Positions 33,722 through 40,189 of a DNA stretch of 40,189 nucleotides are shown one piece after another. The DNA comes from an uncultured Collinsella sp. GTDB lineage: Bacteria > Actinomycetota > Coriobacteriia > Coriobacteriales > Coriobacteriaceae. The DNA is taken from assembly GCA_900542125.1 (NCBI GenBank), contig UQMO01000016.1, positions 1 through 40,189 on the forward strand, in the 5' to 3' direction. The position numbers and the translations under genes are program-made. Every line of letters starts with the position of its first letter. Within the stretch, counting starts at the first letter, position 1. The notes below the pieces were generated by a model. It was not told the origin of the DNA and searched no databases. It worked only from the letters and a program-made list of their open reading frames with translations.

Positions 33722-34452
33722 TTTGCCACCCACTTGTAGCCCACGCCCCATACCGTTGCGATCGGATCGTCCGCGATCCCCGCCGACGTAAACTTGTTGC
33801 GAATGCGGCGAATGTGCTCGCGCACCTGCGACGGGTCACCCGCGGCGTCCCATCCCCACACGCGCTCGTAAATCACATCGCGGTCAAACACCTGGCCAGG
33901 GCGCTTGCTCAACAGGGCGATGATGTCGAACTCGAGCTTGGTCAAGTCGACGGTCACCGCGTTCAAATCGCCCCCGGCGGACGAATCCCGATTACCACCC
34001 GCACCGTGAACCTCAACGATGCGTTGAGCGTAATCGATGGTCATCTCGCCAAAAAAGCGGACGGCGCCGTCGCTTTGCCGATCGCGAGTCCTTCCCTCGC
34101 GCGCCATGTGCGCCGCCACGCGACGACCCAGGACCTCGAGAGAAAAAGGCTTGAGCACGTAGTCGTCGGCACCCGCCGCAAAACCATCAAGCTGGTCCAT
34201 ATCCTCAACGCGCGCCGTTAGAAAGATGATCGGGCAGCTCACATGCTTCCGCACGCGGCGGCAGACCTCGAAGCCGTCCATCCCCGGCATGTTTACATCG
34301 AGCAGCATGATATCGGGGGTGGGGCCAGAAGAAGCCGCCGCCAGGGCCGACGGCCCGTCATGGGCAACCGAAACCTCGTAGCCCTCCATGCGGAAAAACT
34401 CCGCGAGCATATTTGCGATATCAGCCTCATCATCTACGACCAGCATGTTCAT
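33718..34452 (-). CDS. OmpR/PhoB-family response regulator
   Basis: 244 residues. The receiver domain (1-120) has Asp8/Asp9, phosphoacceptor Asp52, the switch Thr in FLTAR and Lys in LKPF. The C-terminal winged helix (about 145-243) contains the DNA-recognition helix region SQVREHIRRIRNKF. A 30-residue Gly/Asn-containing insert in the linker region is longer than usual. GGGGG lies six bases ahead of ATG 34452. It is the first gene of the operon with the histidine kinase. Likely targets nearby are the VTT gene and its own promoter; this is inference. Confidence 0.95.
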   Translation of the reverse strand: MNMLVVDDEADIANMLAEFFRMEGYEVSVAHDGPSALAAASSGPTPDIMLLDVNMPGMDGFEVCRRVRKHVSCPIIFLTARVEDMDQLDGFAAGADDYVLKPFSLEVLGRRVAAHMAREGRTRDRQSDGAVRFFGEMTIDYAQRIVEVHGAGGNRDSSAGGDLNAVTVDLTKLEFDIIALLSKRPGQVFDRDVIYERVWGWDAAGDPSQVREHIRRIRNKFTSAGIADDPIATVWGVGYKWVAK

Positions 34453-34653
34453 TGTCGGCCCCCATACTACTCAAACAACGGCACACGCCTCGTGCAATCG
34501 TGCGCAAGACGGCGAAGCCAGCACATACTTCCCTGAAACCTTGCCACAAATCTGTCTACGCTTTGTCGATAATTTGACCGCAAACGGTCACCTGCAGGCG
34601 GCGAGCGGCTTTTTCTCACCAGACCACAATGCAAGCGATTTTTAAAAATGTTC

Positions 34654-34682
34654 TTGCCACCGAGTTCAGGCTCCGTTATATT
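34654..34682 (+). promoter_or_regulatory. Promoter of the tRNA-Val gene
   Basis: TTGCCA (34654-34659), 17 bases and TATATT (34677-34682), about 30 bases ahead of the mature tRNA. Confidence 0.8.
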
Positions 34683-34711
34683 ATCCCTTGCGCACTTGCG
34701 CACCCTTGATA

Positions 34712-34786
34712 GGGCGTTTAGCTCAGGGGGAGAGCGCTTCCCTGACACGGAAGAGGTCAGAAGTTCAAATCTTCTAACGCCCACCA
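34712..34786 (+). tRNA. tRNA-Val (anticodon GAC)
   Basis: A complete cloverleaf. The acceptor arm GGGCGTT pairs with AACGCCC; the D arm is GCTC...GAGC. The anticodon stem CTTCC/GGAAG encloses CTGACAC with anticodon GAC, and the T arm AGAAG-TTCAAAT-CTTCT is intact. Discriminator A is followed by an encoded CCA (34784-34786). It reads the Val codon GUC. Confidence 0.97.
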
Positions 34787-34793
34787 AATGTTC

Positions 34794-34830
34794 ACAGCTC
34801 AGAGGCTATGTCTCTGGGCTGTTTTGTTTT
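34794..34830 (+). terminator. Terminator of the tRNA-Val gene
   Basis: ACAGC-T-CAGAG (34794-34804) pairs with CTCTG-G-GCTGT (34812-34822), followed by TTTTGTTTT. Confidence 0.88.
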
Positions 34831-35188
34831 ATGTCGCCAAATCCGCTGGCAGCTCCAACTATCATCGCAACGTAGCATCAATTCACCTGACGAATGGCTG
34901 CCAAATAAATTCAATACCCCAACATCAACAATAGCCAGGCACAAAACTGCGCCGCAAACTGCTCCAACCGCTCAAACAACCACCCTGCCCATGCACAAAA
35001 CCGCGTCAGCAACCCAAGTGCCTATCCCGGCTGACTCCGCAGTCAATCAAAACCGCCCCAATAGCCACCGAGGCCGAGGCCAACGCGTCTCGAACCCATC
35101 CGAGCCGCAACTTCTCGACAAAACGCCGCGATGTCTGCGCCCTGCGGTATCCTTGAGCCACTTGCACCTGCAGCACCAAGGAGCCGCC
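34831..35188. other. Stretch without a recognisable gene after the tRNA
   Basis: This 358-base stretch is rich in short C/A runs, lower in GC than its surroundings, and has no convincing coding frame or clear promoter. AAGGAG at its right end is the ribosome-binding site of the next gene. No copy of the tRNA 3' end was seen here. Confidence 0.55.
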
Positions 35189-35875
35189 ATGCGCACCGAG
35201 CTCGATGTCCCCTTTTCGCACAAAGAAGAAGCCAAGGCGCTGGGCGCCAAATGGGACCGGACCAAGAAGATCTGGTATGTACCCAGCGGCGTCAACCCCG
35301 AGCCCTTTGCCGAGTGGCTGCCCGGTGTTGACCGATCCGACCCCTCAGCGCCGTATATATATCTAGTACTGGGCAAGCGCGAGTGCTGGAAGTGTCACAA
35401 AGAGACCTCGGTCGCGGCCTTCGGCATTCCCTATCGAACCGATAACGACGAGAGCATCGCCATCGCGCACGCGCCCAACGAAGCCAGGTACATTGCCATC
35501 GACACGGCCAACGCCAACGCACTCGCCATCGTGCCCGCTCTTGGCTGCGTGCCGGGCGAGATCCGCGACTACCTTCATAAGCGCTGCGGCTACAAGCCCG
35601 TAGGCGCGCGAGCCTCCAAAGCCCCGTCGCTCGGCAACACGTGCACCAGTTGCGACGCGCTGCAAGGCAGCCGCTATCTGTTCGAGGAGCCCTCGTCCCC
35701 ATTTGCCCTCACTGCCATCAACAAGCTGCCGGCACTGGAGTTTGTGCGCGTCGAAGTTGCCGGCGTATTTGGCGTCCCGGCCACGCGCACCGACTTTGAC
35801 CAGGCGCTCTTTACCTGGGCACGCGCCCATCACGCCAAGTTTCACAAGCAACTCGGTGAGGGGATTTATTTGTAG
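35189..35875 (+). CDS. DUF5710-containing protein with a zinc ribbon
   Basis: 228 residues. The first 45 residues match DUF5710, a small module with the pattern LDVP...AKALGAKWD...WYVP that is often attached to DNA-processing or mobile-element proteins. Cys66-x2-Cys69 and Cys152-x2-Cys155 could bind one zinc ion. I do not recognise the remainder, and no catalytic motif stands out. ATG 35189 is five bases after AAGGAG; in-frame upstream extension runs into non-coding DNA. It is convergent with the next small gene, with 38 bases between the stops. A role in binding DNA or substrate is inference. Confidence 0.75.
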   Translation: MRTELDVPFSHKEEAKALGAKWDRTKKIWYVPSGVNPEPFAEWLPGVDRSDPSAPYIYLVLGKRECWKCHKETSVAAFGIPYRTDNDESIAIAHAPNEARYIAIDTANANALAIVPALGCVPGEIRDYLHKRCGYKPVGARASKAPSLGNTCTSCDALQGSRYLFEEPSSPFALTAINKLPALEFVRVEVAGVFGVPATRTDFDQALFTWARAHHAKFHKQLGEGIYL

Positions 35876-35913
35876 ATACAGAGAAGCCTTCACAGCCAGC
35901 TCCTCCGCATCAC

Positions 35914-36198
35914 CTATCCCTCGTCGCCGGCGTCGTACACGATATCGAGGCCACAAACAGGGCATTTCTCCGGATACACCGGCATATGAACGCCTGTCCG
36001 TTTTCTCACTTCGTCGCTGAGTCTGTCGCGCGCATCGATAAACCGAATATCGAGACACGGTATTTGCGAGCCGCAGCAAGGGCAGGTGACGACAAACGAC
36101 CCGCAATCAACCTCTACGCTCGAAAACATATTGTTGTCTATAAGGGCACACGGCAGTTTTCCGTACTTCCCCATCGCAATATCGCCTCGCCAGCTCAT
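35914..36198 (-). CDS. Small zinc-ribbon protein, function unknown
   Basis: 94 residues. Two cysteine knuckles (CPCC at about 39-42 and CPVC at 79-82) flank a basic helical stretch, the form of a treble-clef or zinc-ribbon fold. ATG 36198 follows AGGGGAG with five bases of spacing, and TATAGT (36219-36214) lies just upstream as a possible -10. It may be a nucleic-acid-binding accessory protein, but no family was recognised. Confidence 0.6.
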   Translation of the reverse strand: MSWRGDIAMGKYGKLPCALIDNNMFSSVEVDCGSFVVTCPCCGSQIPCLDIRFIDARDRLSDEVRKRTGVHMPVYPEKCPVCGLDIVYDAGDEG

Positions 36199-36320
36199 AC
36201 ACGCTCCCCTCTCACTATACAAATCAGGAAGAGCATGCACCGGCGGGCGTGCGCGAGATTGCATCGCCACGCGATCCGATCAAACAACACGATCGTCAAA
36301 GAATGCCAAAGCCAAATACG

Positions 36321-37403
36321 CTAATACGGCAGAAGCCCCGCCTTTTCACGCTTCTTTTCCGAGCGATCGAACTCAATGCGATGGGCCTCAAGAAACACCG
36401 TATTGGGTCGCCACTGACGCTCATTCGGCTGCCTTAGCGTCGCACCCGCAAAGGAAACGTAGTCGGTCTTATCCAGCAGGTACGATCCGCACAGCCGATA
36501 TTCGCCGCAAACAGGCTCAAACGAAATCAGGTGAGCATCAAATAGGGAATGAAGATCGCGCCGAAGCAGAATGCCGTTGCTGGCAACCTGCGATTTGGGT
36601 CCCGAGTAATTCTCGATATGTGCAGCCTCCAGAGCTTCGCTGACGCCGCAGTCCGACACCGCGCAACGGCCATCATAGGCGGCAACGAGCTGCTTGCGGA
36701 ACCATTGCTGCCCCAATCGCTCGCGCCTTAACGCATAGCGGACCTTTTCGTCGTCGGTCGTACCCTGTCCGGCAAACTCAATATCGACGGGTATGTGCTT
36801 CAGATAACTCATGTCGGGCGCAAAACGAGGGTCCGGTCCGCCTTTATGAACAGGACCGTGCAGAACAAACCATCCGTTTTCGGGCTCGAACCGCTCAACA
36901 AACGCAAGGCCGAGCACCTTATAGCCCACCTCGGTTGCAAATATGACTCCGACTGGGACGCCACATTCCATGCAGTTGAGCATTTTACGGTTGTAATTCT
37001 GGTCTCGAGAACCAACGGCGCCTGGCGCTTGGACCGAATACTTAATGACCCACGTACCATCGTCCAAATAGAGCGGAGGCACATCGGTGTAGAAGTTCTT
37101 TTTAGAGTTATGGACCGAAAGCGCAAAGATCTTATTGGGATCTTGCTTCACCCGATCCTGGCCCGGCCAGAAGATCCCTGAATCCCGCGTTACGGGAAAG
37201 AAGTCCGAGCCAATTCTCAAACGGTACTGATACTGAGGGCTATCTTCCTTGGTGTGGTGCGGAAGGCTGGTCCAAACGCCGCCGCGCTGTTCCTCACCCA
37301 GAAACCACTCCCATGCCTCAACGTATTCGGAAGGCACGAGACTGCAGGCGCGGTCATAGCTTGGTCCATCCATCAACGGAACAGCAAGGTCAATGTCGTT
37401 CAT
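36321..37403 (-). CDS. HNH endonuclease with an unrecognised N-terminal domain
   Basis: 360 residues. The C-terminal HNH nuclease (about 235-292) reads FRKQLVAAYDGRCAV, Cys247/Cys252, EAAHI (His262), SNGILLRRDLHSLFD (Asn276, His285), the layout of restriction-type HNH enzymes. The N-terminal 210 residues contain a PUA/SRA-like looking stretch (DGTWVIKYS, NYNRKMLNCMECGVPVGVIF, GYKVLGLAFVE), which in such enzymes usually recognises modified DNA. No methyltransferase is adjacent, which would suit a stand-alone, modification-dependent enzyme. That role is inferred, not shown. ATG 37403 is preferred over GTG 37412 because of AGGTG spacing. Confidence 0.8.
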   Translation of the reverse strand: MNDIDLAVPLMDGPSYDRACSLVPSEYVEAWEWFLGEEQRGGVWTSLPHHTKEDSPQYQYRLRIGSDFFPVTRDSGIFWPGQDRVKQDPNKIFALSVHNSKKNFYTDVPPLYLDDGTWVIKYSVQAPGAVGSRDQNYNRKMLNCMECGVPVGVIFATEVGYKVLGLAFVERFEPENGWFVLHGPVHKGGPDPRFAPDMSYLKHIPVDIEFAGQGTTDDEKVRYALRRERLGQQWFRKQLVAAYDGRCAVSDCGVSEALEAAHIENYSGPKSQVASNGILLRRDLHSLFDAHLISFEPVCGEYRLCGSYLLDKTDYVSFAGATLRQPNERQWRPNTVFLEAHRIEFDRSEKKREKAGLLPY

Positions 37404-37444
37404 CGCCAGCACCTACAACCATACGAACGCGAGTCATGCCCCTC

Positions 37445-37470
37445 AATAATATGACCGAGAGTCAATTATT
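37445..37470. promoter_or_regulatory. Imperfect palindrome upstream of the HNH gene
   Basis: AATAATATGAC (37445-37455) and GTCAATTATT (37461-37470) form an inverted repeat with one bulged base around CGAGA. On the minus strand it contains TTGACT and TATTAT promoter-like hexamers at non-standard spacing. It lies 42-67 bases before the start codon and is likely an operator. Confidence 0.5.
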
Positions 37471-37618
37471 ACGAGATCTCATTCCGCGATCGGCACATCG
37501 TTGATGCTCTCGGTTTGCCGCTGGCGCGCTTGTACCCCACTACCCCACTCCCCTGTATACTGATGTAGCACGTGTTTCATCCGGGCTTGTTGGGCCGGGT
37601 CGTTCATGGGAGGTTCTT

Positions 37619-38110
37619 GTGGCTGTTTCGAATCCGCCTAAGGGGAGCGTTTCTTCTTCGTCCATCAAGCCGGTTACGCGCAAGGCCGTGCGTTGCCAGC
37701 GCGAGGTCGCTTGGCTTGTCACGCAGGCGGCGGGCAGGCTTGTGGCGACCACTCAGGACGTCAATGCGCCTACGCCGAGCTTTGTGTTAGCGGCGGCGCT
37801 GGATTTTGTGCGCCAATTGGAGCTTGCCGCGCAGGATGCCAACGGCCACCTCGACTACCAGAACGTTATGGCGCCCGACCTGCAAACGTTCTGTCACATG
37901 GCCAAGTTGCCCGCCGCACCCAATGCACTTTCGGACGCAGGCTACATGTTTACGCTTTCGGGCGCGGAGCTCATCCGCGATATCTACGCATACTGCGGCG
38001 AACTCGCCGAGCGCAGCGTCTTTGGCACGGCTGAAGTCAAACCGGGAAATGTCATCAAGCTGGTTCTTAGGCTGTTCTTGATAGACGGGTTCGGGGCCAT
38101 GTCGGCGTAA
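37619..38110 (+). CDS. Conserved-looking protein of unknown function
   Basis: 163 residues, mostly alpha-helical by composition, with no signal peptide, membrane helix or cysteine cluster. A Ser-rich N-terminus is followed by a basic region and several amphipathic helices. I recognise no domain. GTG 37619 has GGGAGG five bases upstream. TATACT (37556-37561), directly preceded by TG, is a plausible -10 with no good -35. Strong GC third-position bias supports it being a real gene. It faces the AlbA_2 gene convergently, about 100 bases apart, without an evident terminator. Confidence 0.68.
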   Translation: MAVSNPPKGSVSSSSIKPVTRKAVRCQREVAWLVTQAAGRLVATTQDVNAPTPSFVLAAALDFVRQLELAAQDANGHLDYQNVMAPDLQTFCHMAKLPAAPNALSDAGYMFTLSGAELIRDIYAYCGELAERSVFGTAEVKPGNVIKLVLRLFLIDGFGAMSA

Positions 38111-38210
38111 GCCGAGTCTTTAGCATCACCGTCGACTGGGCAACAACCGCTTTACCTTAATGGACGCCAATCGAGGGTCGATTATTGGGTCGCCTCGTCC
38201 ACTAACGCAT

Positions 38211-39677
38211 CTATCCCACGCGCTCCGACAGTCGATACTTGCGGTTGCGGCTCGTCGCCGGCGCCGTGGGCTCAAGCTCGCCTTGAGCAATGAGCGCGTT
38301 GACGCGCGACCTAACCTGGGAAATTGTGAGCCCTGTGTGCTCTGCCAGCTCGCGCGTCCCCAGCTCGCCGTAGTGTTTGAGTGCCGTCACAATTAAGCCC
38401 CCGCCATGATCGACCGGCTCGATCTTTGAACGGTAAAGTACGACCTTGAACCGATCGAATCCCGGGCAGAACAGGGGCTCGGCCAGACCATGCGCGCGCA
38501 TGGCATCGATCATCATCGGGATGCCCGAGCCATTGCCCTCAGCCGGCGAACCTGCGCCATCCGGCAACGGGACAATCGACATGAGCTTCACAAGCGTCGC
38601 GTTACGGCATCGGGAGCTGCCGTCAAACAAGTTCTCGCGAGTCTTTCCCCCGTAAAGGCCGCCAGGATTCGTCACCTCGACACGATCGTCAAAGACGTCG
38701 ACGGCAATCGATTGTCCACAGAACCGATCCCCGTATTCTCGATGGATTACGGCGTTGGCGATTGCTTCGCGCAGAACCTCCTCGGGAATCTCAAGCGAGT
38801 CGACACGCGAGACGCCTTGGACGGTCGAGGTTCGCCGCAAATTCTTGGCGACGGCTGCGACGGCATCCGAGATCATCTCGCCCAACGTTCCCTCACAGAT
38901 TGTGCGGTCCATGAACCTCAGCAACCCCGCCATGCCCTTCTGAGTTCCCGCATGGACAGCCACGTCAATGAAGAGCTTGGGATAGAACTGCTGAGGGTAG
39001 GTGCCCACAACTAGGAGTCCAGCCTTGGTGACATTGCCCCGGAAGTCGAGGAAATTCAGACGCTCCATCTTTGTCTTCTTGTCCGCCGCACCGCGCATCG
39101 CTCGAGGCGTCAACGAATAGGCACGCTCTATCGTGCGGTCGACCAGCGACTCGTCGAGATCGCCCGCACTCGTGCCGGGCACCGCATCGCGATCGCTAGG
39201 ACTCGTCCGTTCATATGACGACAGTGCCAAAACCTCGGTCGACGAAAGCGGAACATCTTTGTCATCGATGCGTTTGTAGCTGCCACCTTGAGCGCCCCGC
39301 TCTATGACATAGCAAGGCTTGCTCGACGGGTCGAGCTCCTCAATCGTGATGACCAGAACCACGGTGCCCTGGAGCTCCACGCGCTCAATGGTGTATTTGG
39401 GCGGATTGGCCAGCTTTCCGCGACCGCCGGCATCGCCCATGCCCGCCACGAATTGGTTGAGCACTTTCTCGGTCTCAAAGTTTGCAACTGGGACAAAACC
39501 CGCGCGCTCGCTCACTCCGAGTACGATGATGCCGCCGGCGGTGTTTGCGAAAGCGCTGACCGTTTCCCATACGTCGCGGGAAAGCGTCGTGGCGCTCTCC
39601 TTGACCTCGACGTTAAAATCGTCCGAGCCCATGCGCCTTAAAGACTCGAGCAGACCGGTCAGTTCGTTTTCGTTCAT
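38211..39677 (-). CDS. AlbA_2/ATP-binding transcriptional regulator with C-terminal winged helix
   Basis: 488 residues. The N-terminal AlbA_2 (Schlafen-like) domain (about 5-135) starts with the VEVKES motif followed by ANTAGGIIVLGV. A middle region leads into an ATPase-like domain (HATPase_c_4 type, about 295-400) with LREAIANAVIHREYGD and VEVTNPGG. The C-terminus (about 430-485) is a winged helix with the TGLTISQVRSRVNAL recognition helix. Proteins of this layout are putative regulators whose ligand is unknown. ATG 39677 is seven bases after AAGGA; GTG two codons earlier is too close to that site. The promoter is flanked by octamer arrays that are probably its own binding sites. Confidence 0.88.
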   Translation of the reverse strand: MNENELTGLLESLRRMGSDDFNVEVKESATTLSRDVWETVSAFANTAGGIIVLGVSERAGFVPVANFETEKVLNQFVAGMGDAGGRGKLANPPKYTIERVELQGTVVLVITIEELDPSSKPCYVIERGAQGGSYKRIDDKDVPLSSTEVLALSSYERTSPSDRDAVPGTSAGDLDESLVDRTIERAYSLTPRAMRGAADKKTKMERLNFLDFRGNVTKAGLLVVGTYPQQFYPKLFIDVAVHAGTQKGMAGLLRFMDRTICEGTLGEMISDAVAAVAKNLRRTSTVQGVSRVDSLEIPEEVLREAIANAVIHREYGDRFCGQSIAVDVFDDRVEVTNPGGLYGGKTRENLFDGSSRCRNATLVKLMSIVPLPDGAGSPAEGNGSGIPMMIDAMRAHGLAEPLFCPGFDRFKVVLYRSKIEPVDHGGGLIVTALKHYGELGTRELAEHTGLTISQVRSRVNALIAQGELEPTAPATSRNRKYRLSERVG

Positions 39678-39729
39678 CTGCACGTCCTTTCGCTCGGTTC
39701 TGCGGAAAATGCCGCGAATAAATTTCCTT

Positions 39730-39809
39730 CGTCTCTCAGTTATCTCTCGTAATTATCTCTTGTCTCTCACTCATCTTTCGTCTTAGAAATCAATGAGAGA
39801 TGAGAGATG
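39730..39809. repeat. Octamer array A (TATCTCTC-like) in the AlbA_2 leader
   Basis: Plus-strand units at 39730, 39741, 39754, 39761 and 39772 (variants of TATCTCTC) and two inverted units GAGAGATG (39795 and 39802). Spacing is mostly 11-13 bases, about one helical turn. It lies between the predicted start site and the gene. Confidence 0.8.
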
Positions 39810-39829
39810 GACTGTTCAACATTTGCTTC

Positions 39830-39858
39830 ATTAAAACATCTTTTTGCAGGTAGAACAA
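39830..39858 (-). promoter_or_regulatory. Promoter of the AlbA_2 gene
   Basis: Minus strand TTGTTC (39858-39853), 17 bases, TTTAAT (39835-39830). It lies midway between the two octamer arrays, in a locally AT-rich region. Confidence 0.6.
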
Positions 39859-39905
39859 TCAACAATCAGCTAATACCATTGCGGTTCATCTCCATACGTC
39901 ACCGC

Positions 39906-39974
39906 TATCTCTCGTAATTATCTCTCAGTTATCTGTCATTTCTTGTATTAGAGATGAGTGAAAGACGAGAGATA
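39906..39974. repeat. Octamer array B (TATCTCTC-like) upstream of the AlbA_2 promoter
   Basis: TATCTCTC at 39906 and 39919, TATCTGTC at 39930, and the inverted copy GAGAGATA at 39967-39974, with a looser GAGATGAG at 39951. The 17-base block CTCGTAATTATCTCT also occurs in array A. Confidence 0.8.
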
Positions 39975-39985
39975 AAAGATGCCGC

Positions 39986-40098
39986 GCGTGGATATTTGGA
40001 CGGTTTTTGGGCTTTTGGCGGTCGATTTCGTCCGAAAATCCACGCTCATCCGGCGGGCGTCTGAAAATCCACGCTCGTGTGTCCGAAAATCCACGCTC
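39986..40098. repeat. Cluster of 17-bp repeats near the contig end
   Basis: TCCGAAAATCCACGCTC occurs at 40031-40047 and 40082-40098, with a one-mismatch copy at 40060-40076. An inverted copy (two mismatches over 15 bases) lies at 39986-40000 and could pair with the first. Spacers are 12 and 5 bases. Confidence 0.8.
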
Positions 40099-40151
40099 GC
40101 GCGGCAGATTGGTCGAGGGCCCCATATGGGTATACTCTCGAGGATTCGACT

Positions 40152-40189
40152 CTGTCTCTTATACACATCTCCGAGCCCACGAGACGCTC
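40152..40189 (-). other. Nextera adapter carried into the assembly (right end)
   Basis: CTGTCTCTTATACACATCT (the Nextera mosaic end) is followed by CCGAGCCCACGAGAC, the read-2 adapter, and four bases (GCTC) of what should be an i7 index. Not genomic DNA. Confidence 0.97.

Noticed and set aside
34831..35188. Extension of the DUF5710 protein upstream of 35189
   Set aside because: The frame is open but lacks a start signal, its composition changes, and AAGGAG correctly spaced before 35189 marks the real start.
40031..40098. CRISPR array
   Set aside because: The repeat is only 17 bp, spacers are 12 and 5 bases, one copy is inverted, and no cas gene is present.

Overview
The window is a metagenomic or isolate contig of about 40 kb from a high-GC actinobacterium, most likely a gut Coriobacteriia close to Collinsella. 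That placement is inferred from the high-GC codon use, a secretin-less Tad pilus operon, a cbiMQO transporter with a fused CbiM, and a T-box in front of pheST; no 16S gene is present. Both ends still carry Illumina Nextera adapter sequence (1-47 and 40152-40189), so the biological sequence is only about 48-40151, and the first gene is cut by the contig end.

Layout. 48-8680 (minus strand) is one tightly packed tad/Flp pilus operon. In transcription order it holds CpaB-like, TadZ/CpaE-like, TadA ATPase, TadB, TadC, Flp pilin, an anchored protein of unknown role, two more pilin-like proteins (the second TadE-like) and a truncated TadG-like protein. Most junctions overlap (ATGA, TGATG), implying translational coupling. 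8881-13040 holds rsgA and a P2-type cation ATPase with terminators between them. 13494-14954 is a highly expressed-looking pyruvate kinase (plus strand). 15158-18802 holds a zinc-dependent phospholipase C family protein and the cbiMQO cobalt/nickel ECF transporter, which has its own promoter and a 28-bp palindromic operator. 19029-23009 is pheST behind a T-box riboswitch. 23128-24702 is an M32 carboxypeptidase, convergent with glmM. 26266-29750 holds a large DUF4012 membrane protein and an EamA-type transporter.

30189-30770 is a small scar: the C-terminal end of an IS30-type transposase abuts the C-terminal end of a polyprenyl synthetase, followed by a 76-bp inverted repeat. 30846-34452 holds a VTT/DedA-like membrane protein next to an OmpR-type two-component system. 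A tRNA-Val(GAC) with a clear promoter and terminator (34654-34830) marks the start of an accessory stretch to the contig end. It contains a DUF5710 zinc-ribbon protein, a small zinc-ribbon protein, an HNH endonuclease with an unrecognised N-terminal domain, an unknown 163-residue protein and an AlbA_2/ATP-binding/winged-helix regulator.

The least explained part is this accessory stretch. The promoter of the AlbA_2 gene is flanked on both sides by arrays of a TATCTCTC-like octamer in both orientations. The associated 9-mer TCTCGTAAT recurs in the promoter region of the HNH endonuclease, suggesting one regulator controlling both genes. Further out lies a cluster of 17-bp repeats that is not a CRISPR array.
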